From Prochlorothrix sp035285005 (lineage in GTDB: Bacteria > Cyanobacteriota > Cyanobacteriia > Prochlorotrichales > Prochlorotrichaceae), in contig JAYKIB010000007.1 of the NCBI GenBank assembly GCA_035285005.1, positions 1 to 7,143 of the forward strand: a DNA stretch of 7,143 bases, in the 5' to 3' direction. The notes under the pieces were generated by a model that saw nothing but the letters and a program-made list of their open reading frames with translations, did not search any database and was not told where the DNA came from. Below are positions 1 through 5,806 of this stretch, in pieces. Positions within the stretch are counted from its first letter, which is position 1. Each line of letters opens with the position of its first letter. Both the position numbers and the translations under genes were made by a program.

Positions 1-1
1 G

Positions 2-97
2 CGTCTCCAGATTTCGGGGGCCCGCTGGAATACCGCTTCGGTCAACCCGATGCTCCGTTTGCGCTGTGCCTACCTCAATGGCCTCCTGGCTATCTGA
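2..97 (+). pseudogene. C-terminal 31 codons of a probable transposase (cut by the window edge)
   Basis: Frame +2 is open from the window edge to a TGA at 95-97. The 31 residues contain the run SGARWNTASVNPML followed by LRCAYLNG. A tryptophan, then an NxxxML run, then an R-x-x-YLNG tail is the pattern I remember from the C-termini of DDE transposases of ISKra4-like elements in cyanobacteria; this is from memory, without alignment. It is followed 15 bases later by a short perfect palindrome that could belong to the element's right end. Whether the gene is intact upstream cannot be seen, so 'pseudogene' is only a placeholder for a partial gene. It could also be the tail of an unrelated protein. 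Confidence 0.4.
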
Positions 98-112
98 CTA
101 TTTTCTCGAAAG

Positions 113-125
113 TGGGATGCTCCCA
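113..125. repeat. Short palindrome, possible insertion-sequence end
   Basis: TGGGA and TCCCA flank the three bases TGC, giving a perfect 5-bp inverted repeat 15 bases after the putative transposase stop. Insertion sequences commonly end within a few tens of bases of the transposase stop, so this may be part of the right terminal repeat. The left end lies outside the window, so this cannot be confirmed here. Confidence 0.3.
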
Positions 126-133
126 AGTGGCGT

Positions 134-158
134 GGGTGGGCGGCAAAGCCGCCCACCC
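134..158. repeat. GC-rich hairpin, 11-bp perfect stem with AAA loop
   Basis: Arm 134-144 (GGGTGGGCGGC) is perfectly complementary to 148-158 around a 3-base loop. It sits 28 bases beyond the menA stop on the minus strand and could slow or end menA transcription, but no T-run follows on either strand, so it is not a classical intrinsic terminator. The core GGGCGGC-NNN-GCCGCCC recurs in the hairpins of the two 99-bp MITE copies (2971-2995 and 4756-4782). No MITE terminal repeats surround this one. Confidence 0.6.
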
Positions 159-186
159 CATGCAGACCGATCGAGTCAGCCTTGCT

Positions 187-1275
187 TTAACTCAGAAAAA
201 GGCCAAGGCCAAAGCCCAGACCACTCCAGAAATGGAGATTAACCGCAATAAACTTACTGTTCTGAATGATTTTCGGTTCAGCATGGTGCTGCAGTAGCAG
301 GCGGCTCAGTTTCCAAGCAGCGGGGACTCCCGCAAGGCTAAGGAGCGTTAGCAGGGGAGTGTAGCCCGTGAGGGTCAACCCCAGGATCAGGACATAGATT
401 GCAACACAGGCGGCGGCAACCACCTTGGCCCCCAAGGCCGTGCCGAGACGGACGATCGGCGATCGTTTCCCCGCTGCCAAATCATCCTCCACTTGATGGA
501 AGTGGGAACAGAGCAAAATTAAGCTGGTGGTGAGGCCCAGGACGATCGACGCAATTTGTGCATCCCCGGACCAGTCCTGGGTTTGGCTGTAGTAGGCCGC
601 GCTCACCGCAAGGGGACCAAAGGCAAAAAAGCAGAGGATTTCCCCGAGGCCCTGGTACCCCAGCCGGAAGGGAGGCCCCTGGTAGAGATAGCCCAGTACA
701 CAACAGGCCAGCACTAACCCTAAAACGGTCCAATCCTGCTGAATCCAGGCGATCGTCCCAATTCCCGTAATGCCCGTGGCAAGGCAGAGGTTACCAATCC
801 AAAACACCAACTGTTTCCGCTGGGTCAGGTTGACCAAGGAATGGGCCTTGTTGATATCAATGCCGGTTTCGGAGTCGAAAACATCATTGCTGATGTTTTC
901 CCAGGCCAAAATCAAAATCGCCGCCCCTAAAAAGAGGGCAAAAATCCCGCCTCGAATCTGTTCCTGGTGACCATAGGCAAGGGCCGTACCCCACCAAATC
1001 GGCATAATGGCGACGCTATACATGGGGGGTTTAATCGCCGCCATCCAGAGTTTTTTGCGATCGGGTTGCGGTCGATCGGTGCCTGGGCGATCAGGGCTTT
1101 TGCGATCGGGTTGGGAACTACCGGGAGAGTCAGGGCTTTTGCGATCGGGTTGGGAACTACCGGAAGGATTAGAGCCGGGACGATCGGCATGATCGGCCTT
1201 AGCGGAATCAGACGTTTCAGAGTTCGGGGGAGCCGGGGCAGATCGATCGGGCAGAGTGGGGGGGGAACTGGTCAT
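187..1275 (-). CDS. menA: 1,4-dihydroxy-2-naphthoate phytyltransferase (MenA, UbiA superfamily)
   Basis: A membrane prenyltransferase that joins a phytyl chain to 1,4-dihydroxy-2-naphthoate, with loss of CO2, in phylloquinone (vitamin K1, the photosystem I electron carrier) synthesis. The 362-residue product has the UbiA signatures: LWMAAIKPPMYSVAIMPIWWG starts the enzyme core near residue 76, the first Asp-rich motif NDVFD is at 130-134, YLYQGPPFRLGYQGLGE at 196-212, and the second Asp-rich region QVEDDLAAGKRSP at 261-273. About eight or nine hydrophobic segments follow the core start. The first 75 residues are hydrophilic, rich in Pro, Ser, Asp and Arg, and contain a 13-residue tandem repeat; the homologues I recall have a much shorter leader. 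The annotated ATG lacks a Shine-Dalgarno sequence, and Met78 is an alternative start. Stop TAA at 187-189. The gene diverges from the AsmA-like gene. Family assignment is firm; the start is uncertain. Confidence 0.93.
   Translation of the reverse strand: MTSSPPTLPDRSAPAPPNSETSDSAKADHADRPGSNPSGSSQPDRKSPDSPGSSQPDRKSPDRPGTDRPQPDRKKLWMAAIKPPMYSVAIMPIWWGTALAYGHQEQIRGGIFALFLGAAILILAWENISNDVFDSETGIDINKAHSLVNLTQRKQLVFWIGNLCLATGITGIGTIAWIQQDWTVLGLVLACCVLGYLYQGPPFRLGYQGLGEILCFFAFGPLAVSAAYYSQTQDWSGDAQIASIVLGLTTSLILLCSHFHQVEDDLAAGKRSPIVRLGTALGAKVVAAACVAIYVLILGLTLTGYTPLLTLLSLAGVPAAWKLSRLLLQHHAEPKIIQNSKFIAVNLHFWSGLGFGLGLFLS
1084..1161 (-). repeat. 39-bp in-frame tandem repeat inside the menA leader
   Basis: Two adjacent 39-bp units (1123-1161 and 1084-1122) encode GSSQPDRKSPDSP and GSSQPDRKSPDRP, residues 39-64 of MenA. 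A 34-bp stretch is identical between 1091-1124 and 1130-1163. The 16-base word TTTTGCGATCGGGTTG occurs a third time at 1053-1068, coding for a degenerate copy (QPDRKK). The length of 39 is a multiple of three, so gain or loss of a unit keeps the frame. The repeat contains the HIP1-like word GCGATCGG. Confidence 0.9.
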
Positions 1276-1325
1276 GGAGGCAGAATACGAACGTTACAAA
1301 AGCTGCGTTGAAACCGAGTGAGGCT

Positions 1326-1345
1326 GGTGGAGACCGGTGGAAACC
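1326..1345. repeat. 10-bp tandem repeat in the menA divergent intergenic region
   Basis: GGTGGAGACC is followed directly by GGTGGAAACC (9 of 10 bases match). It lies between the divergent menA and AsmA-like genes, 51 bases upstream of the menA start. It could be a paired protein-binding site, but nothing in the sequence identifies a regulator. Confidence 0.35.
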
Positions 1346-1409
1346 GGGCAGCCCCACACCGCAGGAGCATTCCGCCCCTAGCTGGTCCTCAGCCCTAGGA
1401 CGGCTGCTA

Positions 1410-1415
1410 TATGAT
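1410..1415 (+). promoter_or_regulatory. Possible -10 box for the AsmA-like gene
   Basis: TATGAT (five of six matches to TATAAT) sits in an A/T-rich patch of an otherwise GC-rich region, 44 bases before the TTG start at 1459. I see no convincing -35 at 16-18 bases upstream, so this is only a candidate. Confidence 0.3.
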
Positions 1416-1458
1416 TAAAACACGACGACCTAAAGCACAATGATTTTCAGCGCTGCTG

Positions 1459-2250
1459 TTGACTAGCCGTTGTATTACCGTGAAAATCGACCCCGATCGA
1501 CCCACTCACCGCAAATCCTGGTTCCGGCGCCTCAATGCTCCACTGCAGACCCGCTCGATCGGACTCAAAGCACTTCGCTCCCGACCCCTGCGCCTGGGAT
1601 CGATCGCCGCAGGGTTCATCCTTCTCGCAGCCCTCCTCAACACCTGGCTCGATCACACAGCCGAATACGCCCTCACCCAAACCCTCAGCACCACCACCGA
1701 CCTCACCGTTCAACTGGGCGACCTCCAGCTCCAGCCCCTCCAAAGCCGCGCCACCCTCACCGACCTCATCCTCAGTAATCCTCCCAACTTCTCCCCCCAG
1801 CCCCTCCTCACCCTCGATCAACTCAGCCTTCACCTCCAGATCCCCAGTCTCTGGCAGTCCCCCCTCACCCTATCCACCCTCCACCTCCACGGCCTCACCC
1901 TCCGCATTGAACAGCGCCTGCACCGTAATAACCTGGCCGAATTGATCGATCGCCTCGAAGCTTGGAGCACCCGTCGATCGGCCTCCAGCCCCCAGAACCC
2001 AAGCGCCCAAAAAGCCTTTCAAATTGATCATTTGATACTGTCCGAGGTCACCCTCATCGTTAGACTCAATGTCTTGGGAGCGATCGGCGCGGAACAAACC
2101 CTAGTCTTTCGCGAGATCGATCTGGCGGACCTGGACCAAGACACCTTTGCCGATCGGCTGCGCGATACGCTTCTGGCGCAAGCACAGCAGCAATTACAGG
2201 ACTTCGTACAAGACTGGGTTCCCCCTCCCGCCCCAGTCCCGTCCCCCTAA
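1459..2250 (+). CDS. Membrane-anchored AsmA-like / DUF748-like protein
   Basis: A 263-residue protein with a basic N-terminus (residues 14-45), one hydrophobic segment at about 46-62 (GSIAAGFILLAALL), and then a periplasmic-type body. The body has the pattern of AsmA/DUF748-type domains: a 'VQLGDLQLQPLQSRATLTDLILSNPPNFS' stretch (84-112), then alternating beta-strand-like segments with LLTLDQLSLHL and SPLTLSTLHLHGLTLRIEQ, and an 'NNLAELIDRLEAW' element (157-169). A second strand-rich part (188-230) precedes a Pro-rich tail. Larger AsmA-type proteins span the envelope and are linked to lipid transport; this one is small and its role is unknown. The start is unsure: TTG at 1459, or GTG at 1480, which removes seven residues; neither has a Shine-Dalgarno sequence. 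It lies 26 bases before the GNAT gene on the same strand. The coding strand is strikingly C-rich. That the gene is real is more certain than the family. Confidence 0.7.
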   Translation: MTSRCITVKIDPDRPTHRKSWFRRLNAPLQTRSIGLKALRSRPLRLGSIAAGFILLAALLNTWLDHTAEYALTQTLSTTTDLTVQLGDLQLQPLQSRATLTDLILSNPPNFSPQPLLTLDQLSLHLQIPSLWQSPLTLSTLHLHGLTLRIEQRLHRNNLAELIDRLEAWSTRRSASSPQNPSAQKAFQIDHLILSEVTLIVRLNVLGAIGAEQTLVFREIDLADLDQDTFADRLRDTLLAQAQQQLQDFVQDWVPPPAPVPSP

Positions 2251-2276
2251 CCCTTTACCCCCTCCTCTCCGCCTCC

Positions 2277-2906
2277 ATGATTCGAGACGTAACCCCCCGG
2301 GATGCCAGAGCCCTGTGCCGCATTTATAACCCCTACATCCTCCAAACCACGATCACCTTCGAGGAATATCCCGTCCTGCCCCAGGACATGGAGGAACGCA
2401 TCCAAGCGATTCTGGCCCAGCAACTTCCCTGGTTGGTGTGGGAAGACGGGGATGAAATTCTAGGCTATGCCTATGCGCGTCCCTGGCAAACCCGATCGGC
2501 CTACCGCTTCACCCTCGAAAGCTCAATTTATACGGCCCAGGAAGCACGGGGACGGGGGATTGGCCGTAAACTCTACCAAGCACTGCTCGATCGGCTACAG
2601 CAGCGCCAAATCCATGCGGTGGTCGCCTGTATTGCCCTGCCCAACCCTTCTAGCATTGTTTTGCACCAAAAGTTGGGGTTTGAGCGGGTCGGACGGTTTC
2701 CGGAAGTGGGTCGCAAGTTCAACCAGTGGGTGGATGTGGAATATTGGCAGCGGCGACTCTACAATCCAGCCTTTGAACGATCCGCCGCCGAAGCCTGGGG
2801 CCAGGATCCCGACACCTACCGTGCCTCCCGGATTGCCCTGCCAACCCTGCCCCTGCCATCGGAACTGTCCATGATTCCCAATGCTCCGACCCCCGAGGGG
2901 GGCTAA
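2277..2906 (+). CDS. GNAT N-acetyltransferase, phosphinothricin acetyltransferase-like
   Basis: A soluble acetyl-CoA-dependent N-acetyltransferase of the PAT/Bar/YncA branch. Members acetylate phosphinothricin, methionine sulfoximine or sulfone, or similar amino acids; the physiological substrate here is unknown. Evidence: the opening 'IRDVTPRDARALCRIYNPYI' (2-21) followed by TFEE (27-30) is typical of the branch, motif A 'SSIYTAQEARGRGIGRKLYQALL' (82-104) carries the acetyl-CoA pyrophosphate loop RGRGIG, and motif B 'LPNPSSIVLHQKLGFERVGRF' (121-141) is followed by 'GRKFNQWVDVEYWQ' (145-158). The family usually ends soon after that; this protein (209 residues) runs about 45 residues further with a Pro-rich tail of unknown purpose. 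The ATG follows the AsmA-like gene by 26 bases with no Shine-Dalgarno sequence, so the two may be cotranscribed. A MITE lies 46 bases beyond the stop. Confidence 0.9.
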   Translation: MIRDVTPRDARALCRIYNPYILQTTITFEEYPVLPQDMEERIQAILAQQLPWLVWEDGDEILGYAYARPWQTRSAYRFTLESSIYTAQEARGRGIGRKLYQALLDRLQQRQIHAVVACIALPNPSSIVLHQKLGFERVGRFPEVGRKFNQWVDVEYWQRRLYNPAFERSAAEAWGQDPDTYRASRIALPTLPLPSELSMIPNAPTPEGG

Positions 2907-2948
2907 TTGCAAAAACCGCGATCGGCTCGTCACAATAGGCTCATCACC

Positions 2949-3055
2949 CTAAGGGCACCTCGATTAATTCGGTTGGGCGGCTTCGCCGCCCAACCCAACC
3001 CTGATTCCTACGTGGGTCACGGGGCAAAAATTTGGATTTTTCGAGGTGCCCCTAA
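2949..3055. mobile_element. MITE copy 1 with CTAA target duplication
   Basis: The element proper is 2953-3051 (99 bp). Its ends are perfect 11-bp inverted repeats: GGGCACCTCGA at 2953-2963 and TCGAGGTGCCC at 3041-3051. CTAA precedes it (2949-2952) and follows it (3052-3055), as expected of a 4-bp target-site duplication. It contains a perfect 11-bp hairpin (2971-2981 with 2985-2995, loop TTC). It has no coding capacity. It aligns without gaps with the reverse complement of copy 2 (82 of 99 positions by my count). It separates the GNAT and aldehyde dehydrogenase genes. The transposase that would move it is not in the window and I do not recognise the insertion-sequence family. Confidence 0.87.
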
Positions 3056-3058
3056 AAT
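3032..3058 (+). promoter_or_regulatory. Possible hybrid promoter for the aldehyde dehydrogenase gene
   Basis: A -35-like TTGGAT (3032-3037) lies inside the right end of MITE copy 1 and a -10-like TAAAAT (3053-3058, five of six matches) begins within the CTAA target duplication just outside it. The spacer is 15 bases, shorter than the ideal 17. A transcript would start near 3065, about 26 bases before the ATG at 3091. The same TTGGAT in copy 3 is paired with TATAAT. Confidence 0.35.
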
Positions 3059-3090
3059 TGAGGTACTCCTTTAATCCCCCCGCTTGAACC

Positions 3091-4515
3091 ATGGTTGTGA
3101 CTGTCCCACCAACTTCCCCCGCACCTGCCCCCACACCCAAGGCGATCGCCGATCGAATCGCCCAACAGCGTCAGTTCTTTGCCACCGGACAAACCCGATC
3201 CCTCGATACCCGTCGTCAGCAACTCCTCAAGCTCCAAGCTGCGATCGATCGCTACGCCGACCCTATCCTCCAGGCCGTGGCCCAGGATCTGGGCAAATGC
3301 CACATGGAAGCCTATGCGGGCGAACTCTCCGCCATTCAAGGGGAAATTACCTACGCCCTCCAACACCTCAAGCGCTGGGCCAAACCCCACCCCGCCGCCA
3401 CCACCCTGCTCCAGTTTCCGGCCCAAGCCTGGACCCAAGCCGAACCCCTGGGCGTAGTCCTGATTATCGGCCCCTGGAACTATCCCATCAGCCTGATGTT
3501 GCAGCCCCTTGTTGGGGCGATCGCAGCCGGTAACTGCGCGATCCTCAAGCCCTCAGAGGTCACCCCCCACGCCTCAGCGGTCCTGGCGGAGCTCGTGGAC
3601 AACACCTTTGATGCGGGTTGGGTCACGGTAATCGAGGGGGGCGTGGAAACCAGCCAAACCCTCCTGGAGCATCCCTTCGATCATCTCTTCTTTACGGGTG
3701 GCACGGCGATCGGCAAAGTGGTCATGGCCGCCGCTGCCCAGCACCTCACACCCGTCACCCTAGAATTAGGCGGAAAAAGCCCCTGCATCGTCGAGAAAGA
3801 TGTGGATCTGGAGACCGCAGCCCGCCGCATTATCTGGGGCAAATTTTTCAATGCGGGTCAAACCTGCATTGCCCCCGATTACTTGCTGGTGAACCAGAGC
3901 ATTGCCGAACCCCTCAAGGCCCAAATTAAGGCAACCCTGACGGAATTTTACGGGGACAATCCCCAAACGAGTCCCGACTATAGCCGCATTGTCAGCGAGA
4001 CCCACTTCCAGCGCCTTGCCCGTCTCCTCGACTGTGGCCAGACCGTAGCGGGGGGCCAAACCGATGCAGCCGATCGCTATATTGCCCCCACGGTTTTAGC
4101 GGAGGTGACCTGGGACGATAGGGTGATGCAGGATGAGATCTTTGGCCCTATTCTGCCCATTTTGACCTACGAAACCCTAGGGGAAGCCATTACCCAGATC
4201 AATGCCCGACCAAAGCCCCTCGCCCTCTACTTTTTTGGTCGCGATCGCCAGCAGCAGGATCAAGTCCTGAGCCAAACCAGTTCCGGCGGCGTCTGCCTGA
4301 ACGACACCTTGATGCAGGTGGCAACCATTTCATTGCCCTTTGGTGGCGTTGGTGCAAGCGGGATGGGAGCCTACCACGGCAAAGCAACCTTTGAGACTTT
4401 TTCCCACCGCAAGAGCGTTGTGCGCCGCTTCTTCGGCCTCGATCCCAAATTTCGCTATGCCCCCTATGCCGGTAAGCTGGGCTTCTTCAAATTCCTCCTC
4501 GATCGACTGTCCTAG
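3091..4515 (+). CDS. Aldehyde dehydrogenase, class-3-like
   Basis: An NAD(P)-dependent enzyme oxidising an aldehyde to the acid. Cyanobacterial relatives of this class act on fatty or apocarotenoid aldehydes, and that is the likely role by analogy. The 474 residues fit the ALDH3 length (about 450-490). Motifs in order: GPWNYP (127-132, catalytic Asn130), KPSE (153-156), FTGGTAIG (201-208, nucleotide-binding turn), ELGGKSP (225-231, Glu225 general base), FNAGQTCIAPDY (253-264, nucleophile Cys259), EIFGPILPI (349-357) and LPFGGVGASGMGAYHG (415-430). All catalytic residues are present. The C-terminus (GFFKFLLDRL) is hydrophobic, and in some class 3 enzymes such a tail gives membrane association; that is inference here. 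Residues 1-18 are Pro/Thr-rich. The ATG has no Shine-Dalgarno sequence. Two MITE copies flank the gene in opposite orientation. Confidence 0.95.
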   Translation: MVVTVPPTSPAPAPTPKAIADRIAQQRQFFATGQTRSLDTRRQQLLKLQAAIDRYADPILQAVAQDLGKCHMEAYAGELSAIQGEITYALQHLKRWAKPHPAATTLLQFPAQAWTQAEPLGVVLIIGPWNYPISLMLQPLVGAIAAGNCAILKPSEVTPHASAVLAELVDNTFDAGWVTVIEGGVETSQTLLEHPFDHLFFTGGTAIGKVVMAAAAQHLTPVTLELGGKSPCIVEKDVDLETAARRIIWGKFFNAGQTCIAPDYLLVNQSIAEPLKAQIKATLTEFYGDNPQTSPDYSRIVSETHFQRLARLLDCGQTVAGGQTDAADRYIAPTVLAEVTWDDRVMQDEIFGPILPILTYETLGEAITQINARPKPLALYFFGRDRQQQDQVLSQTSSGGVCLNDTLMQVATISLPFGGVGASGMGAYHGKATFETFSHRKSVVRRFFGLDPKFRYAPYAGKLGFFKFLLDRLS

Positions 4516-4578
4516 ATTAGCTCGGGCAATACACCAGTCCCTCGGGCAAAACTAGCCCCTCGGGGCATCACAAAACCA

Positions 4579-4605
4579 GAGATTCCCTACTGCGCAGGGG
4601 ATCTC
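4579..4605 (+). terminator. Stem-loop downstream of the aldehyde dehydrogenase
   Basis: GAGATTCCCT (4579-4588) pairs with AGGGGATCTC (4596-4605), ten pairs including one G-U, with a 7-base loop. It starts 63 bases after the stop. Only a weak pyrimidine run (CTCTT) follows rather than a T-run, so it may terminate transcription poorly or only protect the 3' end. Confidence 0.4.
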
Positions 4606-4660
4606 CTCTTCCAACCCATCACAACCCACTGTCCCGCCCATCCCCCGCTGCAATCAAGCC

Positions 4661-4815
4661 TCACAGCCACAACTCACAGCCACAACTCACAGCTACAACT
4701 GGGCACCTCGATTAATCCAAATTTTTACCGCAGTACCCACGGCAGCATCAAGGTTGGTTTGGGCGGCGAAGCCGCCCAAACCCATTAATCGCGGTGCCCA
4801 ACTCACATGCCCAAC
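4661..4815. repeat. 13-bp tandem repeat array split by MITE copy 2
   Basis: Three units TCACAGCCACAAC, TCACAGCCACAAC and TCACAGCTACAAC lie at 4661-4673, 4674-4686 and 4687-4699. A degenerate fourth unit (TCACATGCCCAAC) is at 4803-4815. Removing the MITE and one copy of AACT joins unit 3 to unit 4 in phase. The array ends directly at the DUF4126 stop codon, in the space between convergent genes. Confidence 0.85.
4697..4803. mobile_element. MITE copy 2 with AACT target duplication
   Basis: The element proper is 4701-4799 (99 bp), in inverted orientation relative to copy 1. Ends: GGGCACCTCGATTAAT (4701-4716) and the complement ATTAATCGCGGTGCCC (4784-4799), 15 of 16 bases paired. AACT flanks it at 4697-4700 and 4800-4803. 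A perfect 12-bp hairpin (4756-4767 with 4771-4782, loop GAA) is near its right side. Compared with copy 1, one stem pair has changed on both sides (4758/4780 T-A against 2972/2994 G-C), keeping the pairing. No coding capacity. Confidence 0.9.
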
Positions 4816-5400
4816 TCACAACTGGGACTCTTGCTGGTGCCGCCGTCGTCGCCTTTGGAGCCGTCGTACCACCTTACGCACCACCCACAAACTCAGCCCC
4901 AGCACAATGACAAGCGCCAACGCAGGCACGGCGATCGCAGTCATTGATAGCACCACGGAACTCCCCAGTTCCGCCGTCGAAACCACCGGATTCCCCAGCC
5001 CACCCGTCGTCGCCGTCGAAGCCAAGCGCGTCATCACCGTCAAGGTTTCCGTTGCCCCCGCCGCTGTCCCGCCCAAAATTGCGGCCAACACCCAACGCAG
5101 TTCCGGAGCCACATCCATCAAGAACGTTTCCGTCACCAAAATTCCAGCCACCACTGCCACAGGCCCCTCGATCGCGTCCAAAGCATTGTCCATCCAGGGG
5201 ATGTAATAGGCCCCCACTTCCACCAAGGCGGCCAGAGCCAAAATAATCAAGGCCCGATCCGAGGCAAACAAACTATCCTCCGGCAGGGTGAGATAGCCCG
5301 CTCGATCGGCGATCGACATCATCAGCGGGGGAATAAAAATCCGAAATCCACAGGCCGCACTCAAACTTACGCCGAGGCATAAACCCATGATCAGTTCCAT
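4816..5400 (-). CDS. DUF4126 family integral membrane protein
   Basis: A 194-residue membrane protein of unknown function. It opens with MELIMGLCLGVSLSAACGFRIFIPPLMMSIA, the conserved start I associate with DUF4126, including the 'AACGFRIFIPPL' run. About five hydrophobic segments follow (near 3-30, 49-64, 76-92, 101-115 and 145-172), with 'VEVGAYYIPWMDNALDAIEGPVAVVAG' between them as another conserved-looking block. The tail is very basic (RKVVRRLQRRRRRHQQ), probably cytoplasmic. The open frame extends 13 residues upstream to 5439, but the ATG at 5398-5400 is chosen because AGGAG lies 10 bases before it and the family motif begins there. Downstream the 13-bp repeats and MITE copy 2 begin at once. 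Its mechanism is unknown and the neighbours give no hint. Confidence 0.85.
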   Translation of the reverse strand: MELIMGLCLGVSLSAACGFRIFIPPLMMSIADRAGYLTLPEDSLFASDRALIILALAALVEVGAYYIPWMDNALDAIEGPVAVVAGILVTETFLMDVAPELRWVLAAILGGTAAGATETLTVMTRLASTATTGGLGNPVVSTAELGSSVVLSMTAIAVPALALVIVLGLSLWVVRKVVRRLQRRRRRHQQESQL

Positions 5401-5410
5401 GGTTTGTGGT

Positions 5411-5415
5411 CTCCT
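5411..5415 (-). promoter_or_regulatory. Ribosome binding site of the DUF4126 gene
   Basis: AGGAG on the minus strand, 10 bases before the ATG at 5400. It is the only clear Shine-Dalgarno sequence in the window and decides the start in favour of 5400 over 5439. Confidence 0.6.
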
Positions 5416-5806
5416 GGCAACAGCAACGGCGACAGCCAACCCCTAGAGCACCGGAGCCGCTGGTTGGACATCCTGACTGAGACCAGGAATCCCCAGCTAT
5501 ACCCAGGATTCACGCCTCAGAAGGGCCGTGCTTCCAACCTCTCGCTCCCAACCTCTCGTTCCCAATGGGGCAGCTGCCATACTGGCCACCATAGGCGCTG
5601 TTTCCCAGAATGACTAGCCTCAAGGGGTCGATCGCCACAATTTTTAGTGTTAGGGCAACAAACCCAGAGAACAGTAGCCCCCCTGCAATCTGGGCATACC
5701 GTGACGCATCGCACCACATCCCCCCACTGCACGGGGGACACTCTCCCCACCCTTGCCCTTAGCAAGCTGGCGAGGACCACAACACTCTTTAAACTATCTC
5801 TAACAG
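5416..5806. other. Intergenic region between the DUF4126 gene and tRNA-Pro
   Basis: I find no gene here. It holds a 14-bp tandem repeat (CCAACCTCTCGCTC at 5534-5547 and CCAACCTCTCGTTC at 5548-5561), an inverted repeat GAATCC/GGATTC (5487-5492 and 5506-5511) and a C5/G5 hairpin (5721-5725 with 5733-5737) about 70 bases beyond the 3' end of tRNA-Pro without a T-run. No convincing promoter for the DUF4126 gene is visible. Confidence 0.5.

Noticed and set aside
1..297. Long open plus-strand frame across the left edge into the menA 3' end
   Set aside because: It runs antisense to menA codons and through the hairpin, shows no known motif, and the transposase-like signal is in a different frame (+2).
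1447..1833. Minus-strand frame rich in Glu and Gly opposite the AsmA-like gene
   Set aside because: Its low-complexity Gly/Glu composition is the mirror of the C-rich coding strand, and the plus-strand frame has a membrane segment and domain-like pattern.
2949..4803. MITE copies 1 and 2 as ends of a composite transposon carrying the aldehyde dehydrogenase
   Set aside because: Each copy has its own distinct 4-bp duplication (CTAA, AACT), so they inserted separately; a composite move would leave one duplication at the outer ends only.
4661..4815. CRISPR-like array of 13-bp repeats
   Set aside because: Units are contiguous without spacers and too short, and there are no cas genes in the window.
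4874..5246. Gly/Asp-rich minus-strand and Pro/Ser-rich plus-strand frames over the DUF4126 gene
   Set aside because: Both are frame shadows of the membrane protein, which has a Shine-Dalgarno sequence and family-like opening.
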